A stretch of 35,796 bases of DNA from Streptosporangiaceae bacterium. GTDB taxonomy: Bacteria > Actinomycetota > Actinomycetes > Streptosporangiales > Streptosporangiaceae. Every line of letters starts with the position of its first letter. Within the stretch, counting starts at the first letter, position 1. Positions 1 through 8,846 of this stretch are shown here, piece by piece. The notes beneath the pieces were generated by a model. The model did no database searches, had not been told where the DNA came from, and was given only the letters and a program-made list of their open reading frames with translations. The stretch covers positions 1 to 35,796 of the forward strand of contig JAFARZ010000197.1 in the NCBI GenBank assembly GCA_019245115.1, read 5' to 3'. The position numbers and the translations under genes were made by a program.

Positions 1-119
1 GGCGGGGACGCTGGGGCGGCGGGGACGCTGGGGCGGCGGGGACGCTGGGGCGGCGGGGACACTGAGGCGGCGGGGACGCTGGGGCGACGTGGACGCTGGG
101 GCGACGTGGACGCTGGGGC
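1..119. repeat. 17-bp tandem repeat, seven copies
   Basis: Seven consecutive copies of a 17-bp unit of the form GGCGGGGACGCTGGGGC, the fourth, sixth and seventh carrying substitutions. The unit length is not a multiple of three, which argues against a coding repeat. The array touches the window edge, so its true copy number is unknown. It lies downstream of the ROK regulator's stop codon. Confidence 0.9.
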
Positions 120-135
120 GGCGGGGATGCGGGTA

Positions 136-207
136 GGCCGATGCGCATGGTGGGGCGGATGCGCACGGGTGGGCCGATGCGCACGGTGGGGCGGATGGGT
201 GGTGGGG
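136..207. repeat. 36-bp degenerate tandem repeat
   Basis: Two copies of a roughly 36-bp unit beginning GGCCGATGCGCA, at about 136 and 172, continue the G-rich low-complexity tract. Together with the 17-bp array it fills positions 1-256, in which I see no gene. Confidence 0.6.
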
Positions 208-256
208 GGAGTTGGGGGCTCAGGGGTTGAGCCGGCGCCGTTCGTGGTTAAGGGGG

Positions 257-1564
257 TTACTGCGGGTCGCCTACGGAAGCGAGGAGGGCGGCGCGGGCCT
301 GGGATACCGCGGCGAGCATTGCGCCGCGCAGGACCGGCTCGTCGGGCACGGTGGTGGCCACGACGCGGGGGCGGGCCAGGCAGATGCGGGGGACCTCGGC
401 CGCCACACGGGAAGCGAGCTCCTCTCCCCCGGCCCGGCCGACCGCGCCGCCGAGGACCACGAGGCCCGGGTCCAGGACCACCGACGCGGCCGCGGCGCCG
501 AGCGCGACCCGATGGGCCAGTTCGTCGAGGAACGCCGCGCCGGAACTGCTGCCCGCCGAGGCCGGCGCCCCCGCCGAGGCCGACGCCGACGCCGAGGCGG
601 CCGCCGAAGCCGAGACCGAGGCTACCGCGGCGGTGACCGCCTCCACCTCGTTGTCCGCGGTGAAGCCGAACCCGCGCGCCAGTTCGCGGACCGCCTTGCC
701 GCCGGCCAGCGACTGCAGGCCCGCGTCGCCCGGGTGCTTGTCCCCGGCCGGCAGCGGCGCCCCGTGCACCGGCATCCATCCGATCTCACCGGCGGCGCCG
801 GAGGAACCGCGCCGTACCTGGCCGCCGATCACCGTGGCCAGTCCGAGGCCGACGCCGATCCACATCAGCACGAAGTCATCCAGGCCCATGGCCGCACCGG
901 CATCGCGCTCAGCCATCGCGGCCAGGTTCACGTCGTTCTCGATCGTGACCGGCTTGTGCAGCACCTCGCGGAGGCCGTCCAGCACGCCTTCGTGCCAGGC
1001 CGGCAGGTTGACCGCGAGGCGCGGGTCGCCGGTGCGCGGATCGAGCACACCCGGACTGCCGATAACCAGGGCCGACAGCCGGGACAGTTCGACGCCGGCC
1101 GAAGCGCAGGCCCGGTCCACGGCGCCACGGACCAGCCCGACCGGATCTTCCCCGCCGTTCGGATCCACGGTGACATCGGCCACCCGGCGGCCGGTCACAT
1201 CCGCTACCGCGGCACTGACCAGGTCATATTCCAGAAACAGTCCGGCGACATAGGCGCTGGACGGCACCACCGAATACAACGCGGCGTTCGGCCCGCGGCC
1301 CCCGGCCTGCTCCCCCGCGACCGTCACCAGGCCGCGCTCTTCCAGCCGGGCCAGCATCTGGGACACTGTGACTTTGGACACACCGGTACGCTCGCTGATC
1401 TGCGCCCGGGTGAGCGGCTCGCCAGCCAGCAGCAGATCGAGCGCCGCCCGGTCGTTGAGCTCGCGCAGCAGGCTCGGCGTACCGGGACGGACCCGGTTGT
1501 CCGACTGCCCCGCGGCTTCCGGCTGACTCAGTGACTGACTCAGTGACTGGCTCAGTGACTCCAT
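257..1564 (-). CDS. ROK-family transcriptional regulator
   Basis: A 435-residue repressor of the ROK (repressor, ORF, kinase) family, expected to bind DNA and be released by a sugar or sugar phosphate. An N-terminal winged helix-turn-helix occupies about residues 30-95 (RAQISERTGVSKVTVSQML). A ROK fold follows, with the IGSPG and ENDVNLAAMAE segments. The cysteine-rich zinc motif CxCGxxGCxE typical of ROK sugar kinases and many ROK repressors is missing: GAAGEIGWMPVHG is followed by a Cys-free stretch. An Ala/Ser-rich run of about 30 residues (plus-strand region 540-640) interrupts the C-terminal half. The start at 1564 is chosen because GAAGGGA precedes it at a good spacing; an upstream in-frame start at 1612 would add 16 residues. 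It diverges from the sugar transporter operon, which is its likely target. Confidence 0.9.
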   Translation of the reverse strand: MESLSQSLSQSLSQPEAAGQSDNRVRPGTPSLLRELNDRAALDLLLAGEPLTRAQISERTGVSKVTVSQMLARLEERGLVTVAGEQAGGRGPNAALYSVVPSSAYVAGLFLEYDLVSAAVADVTGRRVADVTVDPNGGEDPVGLVRGAVDRACASAGVELSRLSALVIGSPGVLDPRTGDPRLAVNLPAWHEGVLDGLREVLHKPVTIENDVNLAAMAERDAGAAMGLDDFVLMWIGVGLGLATVIGGQVRRGSSGAAGEIGWMPVHGAPLPAGDKHPGDAGLQSLAGGKAVRELARGFGFTADNEVEAVTAAVASVSASAAASASASASAGAPASAGSSSGAAFLDELAHRVALGAAAASVVLDPGLVVLGGAVGRAGGEELASRVAAEVPRICLARPRVVATTVPDEPVLRGAMLAAVSQARAALLASVGDPQ

Positions 1565-1758
1565 CGACGGTCCCTTCGTGAACCCAACGCCCCCATGACC
1601 ATGACGCGTCAACCAACTGCTTGCATCACAGTCCGGAAGTGACTTATGTCTCTATCCGGCAACAGCTCTATCTTATAGGAAAGTTTCCGTTTAGTTTCTT
1701 ACTCACGGCTCCTCATAAGTTTGATCGCCGAGGTCATCACCCGGAAGGAGTGCCAGTA
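1565..1758. promoter_or_regulatory. Divergent regulatory region with perfect palindrome GGAAAGTTTCC
   Basis: The 194-bp gap between the ROK gene and the binding-protein gene is noticeably AT-rich for this genome. It contains a perfect 5-1-5 palindrome, GGAAAGTTTCC, at 1678-1688, followed by the related motif TTTAGTTTC. AT-rich palindromes of this general kind are known operators of ROK repressors. Assigning this one to the adjacent regulator is inference. Confidence 0.5.
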
Positions 1759-3126
1759 GTGGGACTCAGAAAGTCAACCGCCGCGCTGGTCGCGTGCGGC
1801 GCCGCTGCGGCGCTGGCGATCGCCGGCTGCAGCTCCAGCAGTTCGCCAAGCACCGGGTCGACGGGATCTTCATCGTCGTCGGCCCCGGCTACCCTCACCG
1901 TCTGGCGGATGGGCGCGTCGGTGCCGGCCCAGGTCACCTGGATGAACACCGTGGTCTCCCAGTTCCACCAGCAGTTCCCCCAGTATAAGAACACCAAGGT
2001 CAACGTCGTGTGGGTGCCGTGGGGTAACCGTACGACGGACTGGAACACGGCGCTGACCAGCGGCAAGAACGCGCCGGACATCACCGAGCTCGGTAACACC
2101 GACACGCCGACCGAGGCCAGTCTCGGCGGGCTCGCCAACATCAGCAGCTTCGTGAACGCCTGGTCCGCCAAGTCCGGCCTGGTGCCGGGCATGCTGGCCA
2201 ACGACACGCAGAACGGCAGCGTCTACGCCGTCCCGTGGTTCGGCGGCGTCCGCGGCGTGTGGTACCGCACCGACCAGTTCAAGAAGGCCGGTATCGCCAG
2301 CCCGCCGGCGACCTGGGCGGAGCTGGTCACCGACGCGCAGAAGCTGATGAAGGCCTACCCCGGCACGTACGGCATCGACGCGATCACCAACGACACGAAC
2401 GCGTTCGCCAGCTTCGTCTGGGGCGCGGGCGGCGAGATCGCGACGCAGTCCGGCGGCCAGTGGACCGCCGACCTGACCTCGGCCGCCGACGAGGCGGCGA
2501 TCAAGTACTACGTGTCGCTGTACAAGACCTACCACCTGTCGCCGTCCAAGTACATCGGCCAGACCGAGCTGGGCGTCACCGGCGCCACCTCGGGCGGCGC
2601 GAACGCCGACTTCGCGCTCGGCAAGCTGGACCTGTACATCGACGGGCCGTGGGCAACCGGCAACATGCCGCCCAACCCGGTGGACAAGGCCAACTGGGCT
2701 TCGTTCCCGATCCCCAGCCAGAACGGCCCGGACCCGGCGCCGGTCTTCGCCGGCGGCTCTGACCTGGCCGTGTTCAAGACCACCAAGAACCCGCAGGCCG
2801 CGTGGGACCTGATCTCGGTGATGGACAACGTGTCGAACTCCACCTCGTTCGCCACCGGGCAGAGCTTCTTCTTCCCGCCGTACACCACCGCCACGGGCAC
2901 CAGCTACCCGGCGAGCAACCAGCTGATGGCCGGTTTCGCCAAGGCGGCGGTGAACTCGAAGATCGCCCCGCTGAACGCGAAGAACTGGGCGACGGCCGAC
3001 AACGGCCAGTACAACATCATCCCGACCATGCTCAAGGCACTGATGAACGGCGCGGACTTCCAGTCCACGGTCGCCAAGGCGAACCAGCAGCTCCAGCAGG
3101 TGCTGAACACCGGCTCACAGAGCTAA
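1759..3126 (+). CDS. Sugar ABC transporter substrate-binding lipoprotein
   Basis: A 455-residue extracellular solute-binding protein of family 1 (MalE-like), which captures an oligosaccharide and delivers it to the two downstream permeases. The GTG at 1759 is chosen because GGAAGGAG lies 8 nt upstream and because it gives a clean lipoprotein signal: MGLRKSTAALV..., a hydrophobic stretch and a lipobox ending AIAGC at residue 24, followed by a Ser-rich linker. The mature part has the usual WR...W...NTVVSQFHQQFPQ opening and TWAELVTDAQKL and DGPWATGNMP segments. An upstream TTG at 1621 in the same frame lacks these features. The first permease starts 7 nt after the stop. The GH3 gene in the operon suggests an N-acetylhexosamine-containing ligand; this is inference. 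Confidence 0.93.
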   Translation: MGLRKSTAALVACGAAAALAIAGCSSSSSPSTGSTGSSSSSAPATLTVWRMGASVPAQVTWMNTVVSQFHQQFPQYKNTKVNVVWVPWGNRTTDWNTALTSGKNAPDITELGNTDTPTEASLGGLANISSFVNAWSAKSGLVPGMLANDTQNGSVYAVPWFGGVRGVWYRTDQFKKAGIASPPATWAELVTDAQKLMKAYPGTYGIDAITNDTNAFASFVWGAGGEIATQSGGQWTADLTSAADEAAIKYYVSLYKTYHLSPSKYIGQTELGVTGATSGGANADFALGKLDLYIDGPWATGNMPPNPVDKANWASFPIPSQNGPDPAPVFAGGSDLAVFKTTKNPQAAWDLISVMDNVSNSTSFATGQSFFFPPYTTATGTSYPASNQLMAGFAKAAVNSKIAPLNAKNWATADNGQYNIIPTMLKALMNGADFQSTVAKANQQLQQVLNTGSQS

Positions 3127-3133
3127 CCTCCGC

Positions 3134-4153
3134 ATGGTGAAGACCAGTCCCGCTGACGGCCGGCCGGGGACGCTTACTCCCCCGGCCGGCCCCCGGCGCC
3201 CCGTCTCGGCGCGCCCGAGCAAGCAGAGCGTCGCGATCTGGATCCGACGGCACAAGCTCGCCCCCTACCTGCTGCTGATCCCGTCGCTGGTGCTGATCGG
3301 CGGCCTGGTGATCTGGCCGACGATCCAGATCGGCGTCTACTCATTCCAGAACGTCGGGCTGCCGCAGGTCGTCGGCGCCGAGCCGACGCAGTGGGTGGGA
3401 TTCAGCAACTACTCGCAGATCCTGCACGACTCGGAGTTCTGGCTGTCCCTGCGGCTCAGCGTGTACTCGGCGGCGGTGATGATCCCGGTGACGCTGGTGC
3501 TCGGCACGCTGGTCGGGCTGCTGCTGAGCAAGCTCGGGCCGAAAATGCGGACGTTCGTGTCCTCGGTGGTCACGCTGGCCTGGGCTACTCCGCCGGTGAC
3601 CGGGGCCATCCTGTTCATCTGGCTCGCCGATCCAGGCGACGGGGTGATCGACTGGTTCCTCAGCAAGCTGCCGCACTGGCTCGGCGGCGGCGCGCACTGG
3701 TCCAGCTTCAGCTGGACCAACTCGGCCTTCCCCGCGTACACGCTGATCATCGCGCTGGTGGTGTGGACCAGCTTCCCGTTCATCGCGATCAGCGTGCTGG
3801 CCGGGCTGCGCACGATACCGGCCGAGCTGCACGAATCCGCCCGGGTGGACGGGGCCGGGCCGTGGCGGATCTTCTGGCGGGTCACCTACCCGGTACTCAA
3901 GCCGCTGTTCCTGGTGCTGCTGCTGCTGTCGATCATCTGGGACTTCGGCGTGTTCACCCAGGTGTACCTGGTGATCGGCGGGATCGGCAACCGGGACGAG
4001 TTCAACCTCGGCGTCTACGGGTACTCCCGGGCGTTCACCCAGCCGCCCGCCTACAGCATCGGCTCGGCGCTGGCCTTCATCCTCACCATCATCCTGCTCA
4101 TCATCACCGTCGGTTACGTGCGGGCATCGGTCCGGCAGGGGGCGATCCAGTGA
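3134..4153 (+). CDS. Sugar ABC transporter permease (MalF type)
   Basis: A 339-residue integral membrane subunit of a carbohydrate (CUT1-type) importer. A basic N-terminal tail precedes about six membrane segments, the first near residues 39-60 (APYLLLIPSLVLIGGLVIW). The cytoplasmic EAA loop that docks the ATPase is visible as ELHESARVDGAGPWRIFWRVTYPVL, at about residues 230-255. The start is 7 nt after the binding-protein stop, and the stop codon overlaps the next gene's GTG start, so the two permeases should be translationally coupled. No ATP-binding subunit is encoded nearby. In actinobacteria such importers often borrow the multi-purpose ATPase MsiK. Confidence 0.93.
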   Translation: MVKTSPADGRPGTLTPPAGPRRPVSARPSKQSVAIWIRRHKLAPYLLLIPSLVLIGGLVIWPTIQIGVYSFQNVGLPQVVGAEPTQWVGFSNYSQILHDSEFWLSLRLSVYSAAVMIPVTLVLGTLVGLLLSKLGPKMRTFVSSVVTLAWATPPVTGAILFIWLADPGDGVIDWFLSKLPHWLGGGAHWSSFSWTNSAFPAYTLIIALVVWTSFPFIAISVLAGLRTIPAELHESARVDGAGPWRIFWRVTYPVLKPLFLVLLLLSIIWDFGVFTQVYLVIGGIGNRDEFNLGVYGYSRAFTQPPAYSIGSALAFILTIILLIITVGYVRASVRQGAIQ

Positions 4154-5061
4154 CTACCATCTCCGCATCGCTGCGGGCGCGCCGCGGCCGGAGGCCCAGG
4201 CCAATTCGGCACCGTGCTCCTCGCTGGTTCCGACGGGCCGGGCTGAACGTGCTCGGCCTGCTGGTCGCGCTGATCACGGTGTTCCCGATCCTGTGGATGA
4301 TCTCCACCGCGCTGAAGCCGGCCAGCGAGTGGGTCACGCTGACCCCGCACCCGTTGCCCTACCATCCGACGCTGGGCAACTTCCGCGCGGTGTTCAACGG
4401 CAGCGTCACCAACGGCCTGACCTACTGGAACTTCCTGAAGAACAGCCTGTTCGTCACCATCGTGGCGGTCGCCGCTTCGTCGCTGGTCGCGCTGCTCGCC
4501 GCCATCGCGGTGGCCAGATTCAGATTCAGGTTCCGGACCACTTACCTGATCATGTTGCTGATCGTGCAGATGCTGCCGCAGCAGGCGCTGGTGATCGCGC
4601 TGTTCCTTGACTTCCGCTCGCTGAACCTGCTGGACAGCCTGGTCGGGCTGATCCTGGTGTACACCGCGTTCGCGGTGCCGGTGACGATCTGGATGCTGCG
4701 GAGCTTCGTGGCCTCGATCCCCCGCGACCTGGAGGAGGCGGCGGCCATTGACGGGGCCGGCTCGTGGACCGTGTTCCGGCGGATCCTGCTTCCGCTGGTC
4801 ACGCCCGGCCTGGTCGCCACCAGCGTGTTCGCGATGATCTTCGCCTATAACGAGTTCATCTTCGCGCTCACCTTCCTCGGCACCGACACGGCGAAGTACA
4901 CGCTGCCGATCTACGTGCAGTACTTCTTCGGCGCGCACGGCACCCAGTGGGGGCCGATCATGGCGGCGTCCACGCTGTTCACCATCCCGGTGATGGCGTT
5001 CTTCCTGCTGGTCCAGCGGCGCCTCGCCACCGGCCTGACCGCCGGGGCGGTGAAGGGGTGA
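4150..5061 (+). CDS. Sugar ABC transporter permease (MalG type)
   Basis: A 303-residue partner permease. The GTG at 4150 overlaps the preceding stop in a GTGA arrangement. The frame is open far upstream (to 3391), but that part is antisense-quality sequence inside the first permease and is rejected. The protein starts with an Arg-rich tail, then a first membrane segment near residues 34-53 (VLGLLVALITVFPILWMIST). The EAA loop is clear (DLEEAAAIDGAGSWTVFRRILLPLV). With the upstream permease it forms the heterodimeric channel. Its TGA is itself overlapped by the GTG of the GH3 gene. Confidence 0.93.
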   Translation: MTTISASLRARRGRRPRPIRHRAPRWFRRAGLNVLGLLVALITVFPILWMISTALKPASEWVTLTPHPLPYHPTLGNFRAVFNGSVTNGLTYWNFLKNSLFVTIVAVAASSLVALLAAIAVARFRFRFRTTYLIMLLIVQMLPQQALVIALFLDFRSLNLLDSLVGLILVYTAFAVPVTIWMLRSFVASIPRDLEEAAAIDGAGSWTVFRRILLPLVTPGLVATSVFAMIFAYNEFIFALTFLGTDTAKYTLPIYVQYFFGAHGTQWGPIMAASTLFTIPVMAFFLLVQRRLATGLTAGAVKG

Positions 5062-6590
5062 CTTCTTTCCTGGAGGCTGGCATCGACCCGGTCCTCGCCA
5101 AGCTGGCCGATGCGATCATCATCCCGCCGTTCCCAGGTATCGAGCCACCGCGGTGGATCCTCGAGGCGCTCGGTCGTGGCCTGGCCGGTGTAACCCTTTT
5201 TGGCACGAACGTCCTCGGTGACACCTCTGCGCTTACTTCCTCGCTGCGATCGGCTTGCGCTGACATGGAGCCGGTCATCGCCATCGACGAGGAGGGCGGC
5301 GATGTCACGCGGGTGGCGTACGCGGACGGTTCGCCGTATCCGGGCAACGCCGCGCTGGGCGCGGTGGACGACGTGGCGCTGACGCGTTCGGTGTACGCGG
5401 CGATCGGTCGTGACCTGGCTTTGCTTGGCATCAACCTGAACCTCGCGCCGTGCGCCGACGTGCTCGGCGACGGGGACAGCCCGGCCGTCGGCACCCGGTC
5501 GTTCGGCGCTGCCACGGAGGTGGTGGCGCGGCACACCGCGGCGGCGGTTTTTGGTTTGCAGGGAACCGGTGTCGCCGCGTGTGCGAAGCACTTCCCAGGC
5601 CACGGCAGCACCGGGACCGATTCGCATCACGCGATCGCCACGATCGCGGGGAGTCTTGACGATGTGTGGCGGCGCGACCTGCCCCCGTTCTCGGCGGCGA
5701 TAAACGCGGGGGCCGCCGCCGTCATGCCCGGACACCTGCGGGTGCCGGAGCTGACCGGCGACCGGCCGGCCACGCTGTCGGCCGCGGCGATCACCGGGCT
5801 GCTGCGGGGTGAGCTCGGCTTCACCGGCGTGGTGATCTCCGACGCCCTGGAGATGAAGGCGACCAGTGCGGTCTTCGGCATTCCCGGTGCGGCGGCCCTG
5901 GCCGTGGCGGCCGGGGTCGACCTGCTGTGCCTGGGCCGGGACACCGGCTTCGAGGTGTACCGGGCGGTGCGGGCCGCGCTGGTCTCCGCGGTGGCTTCCG
6001 GTTCGTTGCCGGGATCACGCCTGGAGGAGGCGGCGGCCCGGGTGAGCGCCCTGCGGACCGGACTGCTCGCTTCCGTCCGCGTTCGCGCGGGGCGTCATGA
6101 CCCACTTAGCGTGTCGAACGGGATCGGGCTGGTCGCGGCGCGGCGGGCTCTCCGCCTGTCCGGATCACGGCCCGAGGAGTCGTCGTTGCCCGCGGCGAAC
6201 CCGCTGATCATCGAGGTGGAGCCGCGGGAGAACATCGCCGCCGGGGAGTTCGCCTGGGGGCTTGGTCCGTGGGCGCCGGTGCGCCGGGTGGACGTGGACG
6301 ACCTGGATGTGGCTGAGATTCTCGCGGCGGCGGCCGGGCGCTCGCTGATCGTGGTGGTGCGGGACGCCGTCCACGCCAAGGCGATGCTAGGTGAGCTGCT
6401 CGCCGCGCGCCCGGACGCGATCCTGGTCGAGATGGGAGTCCCGCTGTGGACACCGCCGGCCGGTACCAGCTACCTGGCCACCTACGGGGCGTCCCGGGCC
6501 AGCGCCCAGGCCGCCGCCGAGATCCTCGGCCTCGTGTTATTTCGGGTTACTCCGGTCTGGCGCTGGCGTGAACCACTGGTAGCCGGATAG
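5058..6590 (+). CDS. Glycoside hydrolase family 3, beta-N-acetylhexosaminidase-like
   Basis: A 510-residue GH3 enzyme predicted to remove terminal beta-linked N-acetylhexosamine. The GTG at 5058 overlaps the permease stop and has AAGGGG upstream. The GH3 barrel shows AIDEEGGDVTRV, then KHFPGHG at residues 177-183 followed by the NagZ-type Asp188-Ser-His190 acid/base dyad, and the nucleophile Asp262 in VVISDALEM. The Asp-His dyad is the mark of the NagZ branch of GH3 and is absent from ordinary beta-glucosidases. About 150 C-terminal residues form an extra domain. No signal peptide is seen, so it should act in the cytoplasm on material brought in by the importer, such as chito-oligosaccharides or cell-wall sugars. 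Confidence 0.9.
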   Translation: MTSFLEAGIDPVLAKLADAIIIPPFPGIEPPRWILEALGRGLAGVTLFGTNVLGDTSALTSSLRSACADMEPVIAIDEEGGDVTRVAYADGSPYPGNAALGAVDDVALTRSVYAAIGRDLALLGINLNLAPCADVLGDGDSPAVGTRSFGAATEVVARHTAAAVFGLQGTGVAACAKHFPGHGSTGTDSHHAIATIAGSLDDVWRRDLPPFSAAINAGAAAVMPGHLRVPELTGDRPATLSAAAITGLLRGELGFTGVVISDALEMKATSAVFGIPGAAALAVAAGVDLLCLGRDTGFEVYRAVRAALVSAVASGSLPGSRLEEAAARVSALRTGLLASVRVRAGRHDPLSVSNGIGLVAARRALRLSGSRPEESSLPAANPLIIEVEPRENIAAGEFAWGLGPWAPVRRVDVDDLDVAEILAAAAGRSLIVVVRDAVHAKAMLGELLAARPDAILVEMGVPLWTPPAGTSYLATYGASRASAQAAAEILGLVLFRVTPVWRWREPLVAG

Positions 6591-8846
6591 CCCTCCGAAA
6601 CCTTCGCGCAGGTAGGCCGCGATCCGCAAGCTGTCAGGAATCGCCTGATCGGCCCCGACTATCGCGGACGTCTTCCCGGGCCAGGGCGCGGTGCTGGGGA
6701 TGGTTCCGGGGGCGGTTCCAGGGGCGGTTCCGGGGGCGGTTCCGGACCCGGCGGGGTCCGGCTCGGTGATGGCGTCGGGCAGCCAGACGAGAGCCGTCAG
6801 CCCTCGCGGGGAGGATGGGCACAGCCGTACCCGGATGCCGTGCCGTGCCGCGAGGTGGGACACGGCGAACAGCCCCATGTGCCGCGATACCGACACGTCG
6901 GCCACCGGCGGGTTGTCGAGCCGCGAGTTCATCTCATCGAGCCGTTCGGCTGGGACACCGACCCCGCCGTCGCTGACATCGAGAAGCACCCCGCCGCTGG
7001 CCAGCCCATAGCCGGACGCATGGACCCGGGTGTTCTGGGGCGAGAAACTCACCGCGTTGTCGACCAGTTCGGCGAGCAGGTGCACCAGGTCGGTGGCCAC
7101 CTGCCCGGCGACCGCGAGGCCGGGTTGCACATCCTGGACCACCCTGCGGTGCTGCTCGATCCCCGATACGGCGGCCTCGACCACCTCGGTCAGCGGCACC
7201 GAGCCTCTGCGCCTGCGGACAGCCTCGTAACCGGCCAGGACGAGCAGGTTTTCCGAATTCCTGCGCATCCGGGTGACCAGGTGATCGATGGTCGACAGCT
7301 CGGACAGCAGCTCAGGATCCCGTTCTTTCTGCCCGACCGAGGCGACCACATGCGCCAATCGCTCGATCAGCGACTGACTGCGCCGGGACAAGCTGACGAA
7401 CATGGCGCTGACGTTGCGGCGCAGCAGGGCCTCGTTTCCCGCCAGCCGGACCGCCTCCTGGTGCACCAGGTCGAACGCGCGCGCGACCTGCCCGATTTCG
7501 TCGGTGGATTGCACTCCGATCGGCTCCACCTCCAGGCTCACATCGGGCTCCGGGGTCTCGGCCAGTTGCTGGACCCTGGCCGGCAGGCTCACCGTGGCGA
7601 TTTCCAGCGCGCCCGCCTGGAGCCGCCGCAGCGGCAGAACCAGGGAGCGGGCCACGACCAGCGCCGCGATCAGCAGCAGGAGCAGGATCGTGCCGCTCAG
7701 TACGCCGGTGAGCCGCGCCGACCGCTCCGGACCTGCCGGCAGAGCCTGGCTCTGCGCGACGATGGAGGCCGCCAGCTGCGCCTCCACCATCCGCATCCGG
7801 GTGATCGTGTAGGACATGGCCGAATACCACTGCTGGGGTGCCGCGCCCGGCCCGATGCCCAGGTCGGTGGCGCTCGGCTCGCCGAGTTCGATGGCGTGCT
7901 GTTCCAGCAGCCTGGCCTGGTCAATCAGCTGCCCGGTCACCGTGTTGTCGAAATCCTGCTGATCCGCGAGTGAGGCCGATGCCTGGAACACGCCCAGGTC
8001 GCTGGCCTGAGCCGACTGCGCGTTGATCAGCTCCTGCAGGGCGCCGGGCTCGAAGCGCTGCTCGATGAGCGCGGCGTAGAGAATGCCGCGCTGCTGGGAC
8101 GCCTGGTCCTCCATCCGGGACAGCGCGCTCAGCGTACGTACGCTGTCGGCCAGCGCGGAATCGTCGCTGCCCTGCGCCATCTCGTCGTTCAGCGTGAACA
8201 GGTCAGCGACCGCTTCCGAATAATCGTCGATCATCGGAAGCGACGGGAGCTGGGTATGTAGCGCCGCGTCACGCAGTCCGGTGAGATCGTTGATCCGGTC
8301 GACCACGTCGGTCACCTTGGCCCTGGTGCTCACCGGGAACGCGGCACCGATTCTCGCGGCCAGCGACCGCACCTGCGCCGCGTGAGCGTTGGTCACCGAG
8401 TACGCCTGCTGAAGGGACGTGAGCCCGGCAGCGGGCCGGCCGGCCGCGATGAACCCGGCCGTCTGGTCCCGCTCATCCTCCATCGCCTGCGCCAGGGTGG
8501 TGACCTGCTGACCGAGAGCGGCCAGCTGCGCCACGTGGCCGAACTCGGCTCTGGTATTGGCCGTGGCCGCCAGACGGAGGCCGCCAAGGACCATGTCAAG
8601 GACGACCGCGATCACCACCACGGCGATCAGCCGCCACGATATCGGCCAGTTCCGCCAGGCCAGCGCCCCGAGCCTCGGCACCCGGACCGCTGTCCGCTGC
8701 CCGGCCGCCTGAGCCGCGTGAGCGGCGCCCTGAGCCGCGTGACCGGCCGGCCGAGCCGCGTGACCGGCCGGCTGAGCCGCGTGACCGGCACCCTGAGCCG
8801 CGTGACCGGCAGGCGCCTTGCCCTTATGTACTCCAGCATGCCCCAT
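6537..8846 (-). CDS. Sensor histidine kinase with nitrate/nitrite-sensing (NIT) domain, CvnA type
   Basis: A 769-residue membrane sensor kinase. In order: a 50-residue Ala/Gly/His/Gln-rich tail of heptapeptide repeats (GHAAQ...); a membrane segment at about 73-93 (LIAVVVIAVVLDMVLGGLRLA); an extracellular helical NIT-like domain to about 385; a second membrane segment at about 386-408; HAMP; the RRSQSLIERL ... IDHLVTRMRRNSENLLVLAG dimerisation block conserved in CvnA kinases; and an HATPase with N-box ELVDNAVSFSP and G1-box DGGVG. The C-terminus has a G-T-A-P repeat linker. ATG 8846 is chosen because AAGGA sits 10 nt upstream; the frame is open to 9029. Its 3' end overlaps the GH3 gene's 3' end by 54 bp. 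The usual cvnB, cvnC and cvnD partners are not adjacent. Confidence 0.88.
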   Translation of the reverse strand: MGHAGVHKGKAPAGHAAQGAGHAAQPAGHAARPAGHAAQGAAHAAQAAGQRTAVRVPRLGALAWRNWPISWRLIAVVVIAVVLDMVLGGLRLAATANTRAEFGHVAQLAALGQQVTTLAQAMEDERDQTAGFIAAGRPAAGLTSLQQAYSVTNAHAAQVRSLAARIGAAFPVSTRAKVTDVVDRINDLTGLRDAALHTQLPSLPMIDDYSEAVADLFTLNDEMAQGSDDSALADSVRTLSALSRMEDQASQQRGILYAALIEQRFEPGALQELINAQSAQASDLGVFQASASLADQQDFDNTVTGQLIDQARLLEQHAIELGEPSATDLGIGPGAAPQQWYSAMSYTITRMRMVEAQLAASIVAQSQALPAGPERSARLTGVLSGTILLLLLIAALVVARSLVLPLRRLQAGALEIATVSLPARVQQLAETPEPDVSLEVEPIGVQSTDEIGQVARAFDLVHQEAVRLAGNEALLRRNVSAMFVSLSRRSQSLIERLAHVVASVGQKERDPELLSELSTIDHLVTRMRRNSENLLVLAGYEAVRRRRGSVPLTEVVEAAVSGIEQHRRVVQDVQPGLAVAGQVATDLVHLLAELVDNAVSFSPQNTRVHASGYGLASGGVLLDVSDGGVGVPAERLDEMNSRLDNPPVADVSVSRHMGLFAVSHLAARHGIRVRLCPSSPRGLTALVWLPDAITEPDPAGSGTAPGTAPGTAPGTIPSTAPWPGKTSAIVGADQAIPDSLRIAAYLREGFGGLSGYQWFTPAPDRSNPK
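8709..8813 (-). repeat. Five 21-bp repeats encoding heptapeptides at the kinase N-terminus
   Basis: Five consecutive 21-bp units starting CTGAGCCGCGTGACCGGC (plus strand) encode, on the minus strand, the heptad (P/Q)AGHAAQ and variants in the cytoplasmic N-terminal tail of the kinase. The unit is in frame, so copy-number change would not break the gene. Confidence 0.85.

Noticed and set aside
257..1564. ROK protein as a glucokinase
   Set aside because: It has an N-terminal DNA-binding winged helix and lacks the zinc Cys motif of the kinases.
3391..4149. N-terminal extension of the second permease frame
   Set aside because: Overlaps the first permease in another frame; the permease starts at GTG 4150 with coupling to the upstream stop.
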